From Dryomyza anilis (taxonomy: Eukaryota; Arthropoda; Insecta; Diptera; Dryomyzidae): a stretch of DNA of 64,000 bases. This document shows, piece by piece, positions 56,560 through 64,000 of the stretch. The DNA lies in NCBI GenBank assembly GCA_951804985.1, contig OX638134.1, forward strand, positions 6,758,001-6,822,000. The letters run 5' to 3'. How positions within the stretch are numbered: position 1 is the first letter of the stretch; the number at the start of each line of letters is the position of its first letter. The notes below the pieces were generated by a model, which saw only the letters and a list, made by a program, of their open reading frames with translations, was not told where the DNA came from and made no database searches. The position numbers were made by a program, and so were the translations under genes.

Positions 56560-58262
56560 AATAATGAAAATTGAATTTTTAGTGTAAATTTGAATTTTTA
56601 ATGAAAATTTGTATAGTTAGTGAAAAATTGAATTTTTAGTGAAAAAATTAATATTTAGTTAAAATTGAATTTTTAGTGAAAAATTGAATTTTTAGTGAAA
56701 ATTGAATTTTTAGTGAAAAATTTAATTTTTAGTGAAAAATTGAATTTTTAGTGAAAAATTGAATTTTTAGTGAAAAATTGAATTTTTAGTGAAAAATTTA
56801 ATTTTTAGTGAAAAATTGAATTTTAGTGAAAAATTGAATTTTTAGTAAAAATTGAATTTTTAGTGAAAAATGGAAATTTTAAGTGAAAATTTGAATTTTT
56901 AATGAAAATTTGAATTTTCAGTGAAAATTGAAATTTTTAGTGAAAATTTGAATTTTTAGTGAAAAATTGAATTTTTAAAAATTTTTTGGTGTAAAATTGA
57001 ATTTGTAGTGAAAATTGATTTTTGTGAAAAATTGAATTTTTAGTGAAAAATTGAATTTTTAGTGAACAATTTAACTTTTAGTGAAAAATTGAATTTTTAG
57101 TGCAATATTGAATTTTTGTGTAAAATTGAATTTTTAGTGAAAAATTGAATTTTTGGTGAAAAATTGAATTTTTAGTGAAAAATTGAATTTTTAGTGAAAA
57201 ATTGAATTTTTGGTGAAAAATTTAATTTTTAATGAAAAATTTAATTTTTAGTGAAAATTTGAATTTTAAGTGAAAAATTAAATTTTCAGTGAAAAATTGA
57301 ATTTTTAAAAAAATTTTGGTGAAAAATTGAATTTGTAGTGAAAAATGAATTTTGTGAAAAATTGAATTTGTAGTGAAAATTGAATTTTGTGAAAAATTGA
57401 ATTTTTAGTGAAAAATTTAATTTTTAGTGAACAATTTAACTTTTAGTGAAAAATTGAATTTTTAGTGCAATATTGAATTTTTAGTGTAAAATTGAATTTT
57501 TAGTGAAAATTTGAATTTTTAGTGAAAAATTGAATTTTTAGTGAAAAATTGAATTTTTAGTGAAAAATTGAATTTTTAGTGAAAAGTTGAATTTTTAGTG
57601 AAAAATGGAATTTTTAGTGAAAAATTGAATTTTTAGTGAAAAATTTAACTTTTAGTGAAAAATTGAATTTTTAGTGAAAAATTGAATTTTTAGTGAAAAT
57701 TTGAATTTTTAGTGAAAAATTTAATTTTTAGTGAAAAACTGAATTTTTAGTGAAAAATTGAATTTTTAGTGAAAAATTGAATTTTTAGTGAAAAATTGAA
57801 TTTTTAGTGAAAAATTGAATTTTTAGTAAAAAATTTAATTTTTAGTGAAAAATTGAATTTTAAGTGAAAAATTGAATTTTAAGTGAAAAATTGAATTTTT
57901 AGTGAAAAATTGAATTTTTAGTGAAAAATTGAATTTTTAGTGAATTTTTAATGAAAATTTGAATTTTTAGTGAAAATTGAAATTTTTAGTGAAAATTTGA
58001 ATTTTTAGTGAAAATTTGAATTTTTAGTGAAAAATTTAACTTTTAGTGAAAAATTGAATTTTTAGTGAAAAATTGAATTTTTAGTGAAATATTGAATTTT
58101 TAGTGTAAAATTGAATTTTTAGTGAAAAATTGAATTTTTAGTGAAAATTTGAATTTTTAGTGAAAATTTGAATTTTTAATGAAAATTTGAATTTTTAGTG
58201 AAAAATTGAATTTTTAGTGAAAAATGGAAATTTTAAGTGAAAAATGGAATTTTTAGTGAAAA
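56560..58262 (-). repeat. 19-bp satellite array V, inverted orientation
   Basis: About 90 units of TTTTTAGTGAAAAATTGAA in the same orientation as arrays II and IV. A block including TTTTTAAAAATTTTTTGGTG, then GTAGTGAAAATTGATTTTGTG and AACAATTTAACTTTTAGTG at 56965-57110 recurs at 57300-57470 (offset ~335 bp), so part of the array is an internal duplication. Confidence 0.96.
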
Positions 58263-59439
58263 GTTCAAAATTGAATGAATTATCATATTTTTGAAAAAGT
58301 TAGAAAATATCATTTTCTATCGGTATTATGCAGTTCCAAAACGTGCCTCAATCTAACAGTTAACTATTCTTAACTTCAAAGAATGAAGTCTGAGTTTTAA
58401 TTGGCACAAAACTGCTAATTGAAAGTCACCAATTATTTGGAGTTTTTAAGTAGTGCACGAGTCATGATGACAGCGCTATAATTTCTTTTATAAATTTTTC
58501 TTTTTTTTGCTATATAGTTTTTTTTCTTTTTCTTTTATGCCCCCTAACACCAGCTGTAAACTGATATGTGGCAAGCAATAAAATTATTAAAAAATAAAAA
58601 TTCTCAAATGCAAACATATTAAATAGGTTTGGCCAACGCCAAAATAGCATATCATAATCGAAAAGTATCGACAAGATATGCGCGCTTTTTTTTCTTTTTT
58701 TTTTTTTCTTTTTTATAAGAAAAAAGTAAAAAATAAAAATATTATTTTATAGATGTTTCTAGCTGTTGTGCCGTTCAATAAAAATCAAACACATAAAGCA
58801 GCAATCGGTTTATTTATTTTTGACACAATGTATCTAGATACATTTCAACGTCGACGTGTAGTACGACGTATCTGTATCGCCGTCGATACAGTTAATGATC
58901 GATTTGATAACATCGTCGTCGCTCATAAATTATTTTCGCATGGAAAATTCCCATTGATTGTTTGCATTTCAGTTTGATGAATGACACAACAGAGGCCGAC
59001 CAACAACGGCGAACGTACGAATTTTGGCGAAACCATTGTATCTTGTAGATACATTGAGTTATAGGTGTATCTGGGTAGCGTGTGCTTTGTTTTTATGTGC
59101 ATAAACGTTTATCACCACCACGTTATGAATTCCAAAAGCAGCACGGTTCAGCACTATGTTAAAAAAAAACACAAAATTAAATTAGCATCTTGTTGAGCCA
59201 AACGTGCCGTGCCTTTTGGATGGCCGCGAAATGGGCCGGTCGGTCGCAAAGTGTCAACCCCGCCGATAATTCGTAGAAAATGTGTTTTTGTTTTTTTGGC
59301 AAATTATTTTGTAGATTATTTGTAATTATTATTAGAGCATGGCAAAGATATTTTATTCAATACATCCTAAACAAAAAAATTGCGATTTTAGGAAATTAAA
59401 TGTTTTAGTTTTGAACATTTTTAAAAGTATTTTATATTA
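58263..59439. other. Mostly single-copy DNA; balanced block 58750-59290
   Basis: 58750-58980 has a 74-codon plus frame (MFLAVVPFNKNQTHKAAIG...) of mixed composition in balanced DNA, with no domain I know. CGACGTGTAGTACGACGTAT and repeated GTATC/GATAC words surround it. 59190-59275 (GTGCCTTTTGGATGGCCGCG) is a GC-rich single-copy island. Coding or regulatory roles are both possible; neither is supported well. Confidence 0.3.
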
Positions 59440-60790
59440 TTTTAATGATTTTTTAAATGACATAAATAGAAAATGAGATATCGGAAAATAATTTGTTATT
59501 TTCTGATATTAATATATTTAGCAATTAAAATTTGTTATGTTTACAAACAATTTGGTTGAATATATTATAAATGTTATGCAAATGCGTTCAAATTCAGTTT
59601 TTAAATTTTTAACAATATTTTTAATTGATTATTTGTTTTTTTAATTACAGAAATATATATTTTATACATAACCTAGCGAATCCGATTTTGAAATATTCAT
59701 CAGCATAATTTTGTTATTATTACAAACAATTAAATTAAATAATATTTAACCAGTTTGACAAATGCGTTTTTGTAGCAATTACTATTTTAATATATTCAAC
59801 AATATATATTGGTTGTATTTACAAACAATTTTATTAAATTTAAAATATTAATTAAATGTTGCGTAAATATTACTAATGCGTTGTTGTTATAATAATTCGT
59901 TAAAAATTGTTATTTTACCAAATGAATGAGTTTGAAATCAGTTTTTTTTTAATTTAATTTAATAAGAAAATTACCGTTTTTGAATTATTATTTTGAACGA
60001 AATCGATTTTAATATATTTAATAAAAGCATTTGCTATATTTACAAAAATGAAAAATAATGCGACCGGCAATGTGGGAAATGTGTCAAACAATAATTCATA
60101 GAAAATACTTTTCTTGACTTTAAAAAATATTTGAAATTAGCGCGACAAAACAATTTTTAGACAATTATATAAAAAATCTAAAAACTAACAAATCGTTTGT
60201 GATTTTAGCAAATTAAGAGGTTTTAAAACGAAAAATCACCAAATACATTTTCAAAATGCGAAATATTCATTGACAAAAATCTGTATAAATCTGTCAATTT
60301 TTAATCGATCTCAATTTTTTTTACCACATGACGAGAACATTTTTTCAACTTTAAAATGCATCAATTACTTTTTATTATATTAATCAACGAACTAAATTTT
60401 TCATAAAAATGTATTTGGTGACTTTGAAATGTATAAAATTACTAATTGTTTGACGATTTAACGCATTTTAGAAATAAATAAATATTTAGTTACTCCTGCA
60501 AATGCATTCATTTAGCAAATAATGTTCGTTGTAACATTAAGAAAATTTAGAAAGTATTTTCTATGTTTTTCTTACAAAATTTTTCTATTTACTAAAATAC
60601 TTAAATTAAAATAACATCATATAATAAACTGTTTGGAAAACAGTCATAAAATATATCATAATTATTAATATTTCAATTACAAATATAATCGATTTTTAAT
60701 AGATTCAGCACAACGCATTTGTTATATTTACAAACATAATTAACATTTTGTGACTTTAGAAATATTAATGAAAGTTATTAGAAATTGTTA
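59440..60790. repeat. Degenerate AT-rich tandem repeat
   Basis: Recurrent TTAATATATTTA..ATTTGTTATATTTACAAACAATT and AAATGCGTT words (TTACAAACAATT near 59540, 59720 and 59820; TTTACAAACATAATT near 60727; AATGCGTT near 59582, 59760 and 59875). Spacing is irregular (roughly 100-200 bp) and divergence high. Confidence 0.5.
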
Positions 60791-61239
60791 TTTAGAAAAA
60801 TATTAAATAAAACCTTTAAAAATTTTAAATTCTTTTCTTACTTTCCCAGCAAACTAAATGATATTTTAACGATATCGTTTATCGGGTGTAATTTTCGTTT
60901 TAGATTATCTATAATGATACGAAAACGATAGGGTTTTCGATAAAAATTGAACATATCTAGAATGATAAAGTTATTTTTGTCATTATCGACATCGAGATGA
61001 TGTCGTAAATGGTTTAATTTTGGATAAACAAATTATAATGGTTCAGAAAATTTTATTTTTTGACATAAATACTGAAAATCACACAATCTAATTTTTAAAT
61101 ACTATGAGTTTGACATATATTGAAAATGTATCATTTTTATAAACTGGTTTGCAGGGATTTCATACAATATTTTTAATATTCTAATTATTTTTGTTATAAT
61201 TTGTATTTTTATTAGATTTATAATTTCGTCTTTTTATAA
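60791..61239. other. AT-rich spacer with an ATCGTTTATCG motif cluster
   Basis: AACGATATCGTTTATCG (about 60868) and GATACGAAAACGATAGGG, then TCGATAAAAATT lie close together. Similar CGATATCGTTTGTCGAT occurs at 1239-1256 in the TIR element at 1001. No gene. Confidence 0.3.
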
Positions 61240-61435
61240 TTTTTTTTTTTACTTTTATTATTTTTACTTTTACTATTCTTATTATTATAGTTATTATTGT
61301 TATTATTCTTATAATTCTTTTTATTCTTATTATTCCTATTATTTCTATTATTTCTATTATTTCTTATTATTCTTATAATTTTTATAATTCATATTATTAT
61401 TCTACTATCATCATTAAAATTAAATATTTATATTA
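61240..61435. repeat. Degenerate (ATT)n/(TTATTC)n microsatellite
   Basis: Repeated TTATTATT, TTATTCTTATAATTC and TATTTCTATTATTTC over ~200 bp. Simple-sequence DNA only. Confidence 0.85.
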
Positions 61436-62060
61436 ATGTTTTTTTTTATTATTTTGTCTATTGATATCAGAAAATAGAATTCGTACAAATAAATATAATT
61501 TCAATAAAATTCGCTATCGTCTCTCCTCCACCCAACTTTGATTTATTTCACTTTAGATTTCTGTTCGTTCATTGCGTCTTGAGTTATTTAATTAGCAACG
61601 TGCTAAATAGTCACACGGTTAGACTTGCTTAGCGCTATGGAACTAAATGCTCTGATCTATAAGTATTTTTTTCTCATTTTGTTTTTTTTTTTGTTACTCG
61701 CATTTTTATTTTATTGCATAGCGCATACGTAGTTGTTTTAAAAATACATTTAATTTATGCAAAACAAATTCATTAAAACAAACATTTGATGAGTTTCATC
61801 GCAGGTTGATTTACATATCGGCGCGGGTCAAGTTTCGCGTGTGAACCATATTTAAAGTCTAAATTTAGATTTCGAATTAAGATACGCTGTATAAAATTTG
61901 AACATGTTGAAATTCGAGTAATTAAATGCAGTAGGTGGTTAATGACAATATAAATGTTTTATATCAGATTTTAATGAATGACTTTTTAATGTTTGATTGC
62001 ATGAAATATATAATATATGCTTCAAAAAAACTTCTACAAAAAAAAAGTACTTTAAACCGT
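61436..62060. other. Spacer; no gene recognised
   Basis: 61510-61660 and 61790-61900 are moderately balanced single-copy DNA. No frame, array or terminal repeat worth calling was seen. Confidence 0.35.
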
Positions 62061-63415
62061 TCATCATCGACATTTCTTCCCTTTACAATTCTTAACCGAG
62101 TTACTAGTTACTAGGCAATTTATTACGTGACAATTCTTCACGGGACATCTTTTTCCCAGACCATTCCTTCTTGAAAAATTCTTCTTCCAGATAATTATTT
62201 CTCAAGACAATTAGCCATAGTGCATTCTGTCCTAAACAATTCTTCTCCGATACATTTCTGTGCCCTACAAATTTCCCCCAAGGCAAATCATTTCTAAAAC
62301 ATTTTTTTTTCCTTACAATGTTTCCCTGAAATTTCATTCTTGAGGTATTTCTTCACCGAACAAGTCATTCACAACATATATCTTTACCGAGAAATTCTTT
62401 TCCAAGACAATTCTTCCCAGAGATAATTTTATCGCGAGACAATTTGTCTTTAAGCGTTTCGTCGCCGAATAATTCATACCTGAAACATTTGTTTTACGAA
62501 CAATTCTTCACCGACACTATTTATGCTTGAAACTATTCTTCCCATGTAATTCTTCCTGAACAATTCATCCCTGAGGCATTTCTTCGCTGAACTAGTCATC
62601 CCCAAGATATTTTTTCCTCGAGACAATTCATCCCAGAGAAGTTATGTCTTCAACGAACAAGTAATTCCCAAAATATATCTTCCTTTCCAGAGATAATTCG
62701 TCCTTAAGCATTTCTTTCCGAATAATTCAAACTCGAGACAATTCTTATCCAAACCATTCTTCCCCGAGACAATTATATCTCTCTTCCTTAAGCATTTCAG
62801 CCTTTTTTACCGAACAACTCTTCCCCACCATAATTTATTCTTGAAACATATCTTCCCCGAGTTATTTCTTCACCAAACAATTCATTCCCACGATATATCT
62901 TCCCCAAAAAATTGTTTCCCGAGACAATTCTTGCCAGAGACGAATCGAGTCGATTCGTCCTTAAGCATTTCTTCACCGAACAATTCATCATGAAGACATT
63001 TATTTCTAGAACAATTCTACCCTGACAAAATTCATTGTTGAAAATTTTCGGCGCTGAACTAGTCATACCCAAGACATTTTTTCCTCGAGATAATTTTTTC
63101 CCGAGACAAATCTTTCTAGACATAATTCGTCCTTAAGCATTTCTTCCCCGAATAATTTATACTCGAGACATTTCTTTCCTAAACGATTCTTCCCCAAGAC
63201 AATTCGTCCTTGAAACATTTCATTCCCATACAATTCTTCCCCGAAAAATTCTTCGCCGAACAAGTGATACCCAAGGCTTTTATTCCCCGAGACAATTAAT
63301 TCCCGGACTATCCGAACGTGAACAATTTACACCAGAAACAACTATTTCCCAGAAAATTCTTCTCCAATAAATTAATCCCTGAGACATTTCTTCCCCCAAA
63401 TAATTCTCAGACGAT
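62061..63415 (-). repeat. Long diverged minisatellite (TTCTTCCCCGAGACAA-type)
   Basis: Some 70 units of ~18-20 bp over 1.35 kb (TTCTTCCCCGAGACAATTCT, CATTTCTTCACCGAACAATT and similar), so diverged that no unit repeats exactly for long. Longer phrases recur (CGTCCTTAAGCATTTCTT at about 62700, 62957 and 63129; ACATTTTTTCCTCGAGA near 63080). On the minus strand it equals the GGGAAGAATT array of 1572-1762. Minus-strand frames rich in G, K, E and L are repeat products. Confidence 0.85.
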
Positions 63416-63711
63416 CATTGCGGGTATGCATTGTCTCCCCGCACCAAATTTTTGGCATTTTTCTGGAATATATCAGGCATATTTCCGGCAAACGCACAAT
63501 ATAATAATTTGGGAAGTGTTGTAAATTTTTGTGGAATTTTTATGGCAGATTCAAGCCATATTTGGGCAACGGGTAGAGAACAGACAGCTTTTGAAATATC
63601 GAAAAAATGTTTCAAAACTACCTCGAGCATGCCAAAAATTTTGTCTGGGGTCGGGAATGAATAACTTGTAAATAATTTTTCGAAATCATTTTTCGAAGTT
63701 GTCTCTTGCAA
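63416..63711 (-). repeat. Inverted copy of the 43664 module
   Basis: Read on the minus strand it aligns with 43664-44105: CCCCAGACAAAATTTTTGGC, AAAGCTGTCTGTTCTCT, CAAATATGGCTTGAATCTGCC, ACACTTCCCAAATTATT and TTTGCCGGAAATATG. The minus-strand 98-codon frame partly parallels a frame in the second tandem copy (IWLESAIKI against IWCESVIKI) but not over the whole module. It ends the long minisatellite, as the 43664 copy follows a short one. Confidence 0.7.
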
Positions 63712-64000
63712 TGTTTGTTTAGGGAAAGGAAAGTTCGAGGAAATATTCTATGCCAGGGGAACCATTTCCCGGCTTCAATAAAAAATAGATTCAAAAAATT
63801 AAATGTAAAAAAATAAATAAATCTATAAAAAGAATATTTATTTTAAAATGGTTGCCTTGTGCAAACAAATTAACTAATTAACTAATGGAAAATTCGCACT
63901 TTTTGCAAAATATTTAATCTATAACAATCGGCGAACAAACAAACAATCTAAACAACAAAAAAAAAACTCATTGACACGAAAATTTCTTTTTATTTTTTCG

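Noticed and set aside
62104..63263. Series of minus-strand ORFs rich in G, K, E and L (GKNRLGKKCLE-like)
   Set aside because: Translations of the ~18-20-bp minisatellite; no unit is conserved at the protein level.

Overview
The window looks like nuclear DNA of a higher fly (Diptera, Brachycera; a calyptrate such as a blowfly or house fly is my best guess, not proven). Composition is roughly three quarters A+T by eye. The clearest taxonomic clue is four copies of a DINE-1/INE-1 ('mini-me') type element with a GACA/GGACA tract followed by a GATGCTGATCAAGAATATAT core, a combination I know from dipteran genomes. A tRNA-headed SINE and long TTG/CAG-type low-complexity stretches also fit a fly. I see no bacterial-style gene, operon, CRISPR array, rRNA or functional tRNA gene.

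No complete protein-coding gene can be supported. The window reads as a gene desert or as very large intron(s). The best evidence of a host transcription unit is a 98-nt exon on the minus strand (41124-41221), with consensus splice sites on both sides and stops in all three frames, so it is probably UTR. On the plus strand a TATA box plus splice donor (11247-11366) suggests a short first exon. GC-richer islands near 17.2-17.6 and 27.0-27.5 kb may be promoters or enhancers.

Most of the window is repeats. 0-2.8 kb: a 336-bp tandem duplication, a TIR element, two 15-bp minisatellites joined to a Helitron-like 3' end, and a SINE. 3.9-6.8 kb: the largest array of a 19-bp satellite. 9.4-16.3 kb: foldback elements with long arms, a SINE with perfect 14-bp target-site duplications, and a TIR element with an internal minisatellite. 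18.3-28.3 kb: a MITE, an AAAAGCTTTT array, a GGGAGTAGAAAAA array split by a DINE, a ~165-bp tandem repeat, two 15-16-bp arrays, and an inverted 19-bp array. 29-37 kb: DINEs, 19-bp arrays in both orientations (one split by a DINE), and a ~2-kb TIR element with a 154-bp triplication. 38-44 kb: nested foldback MITE, DINE, the exon beside a 1.2-kb satellite of 10-bp monomers, then a composite Helitron-like/SINE cluster. 46-54 kb: A/T homopolymer DNA, a 2.6-kb TIR element flanked by TA, a MITE, and ~160-bp and 41-bp arrays. 56.5-58.3 kb: another inverted 19-bp array. 59.4-63.7 kb: degenerate tandem repeats and a long TTCTTCCCCGAGACAA-type minisatellite.

The main common thread is that several unrelated satellites have self-complementary monomers (inverted arms separated by alternating short spacers). 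The 19-bp satellite occurs in five places and in both orientations, and contains small internal orientation switches, which suggests hairpin or template-switch dynamics. Nothing here is an obvious new protein system; the interest lies in DNA structure, repeat evolution and a splice site set against a satellite.
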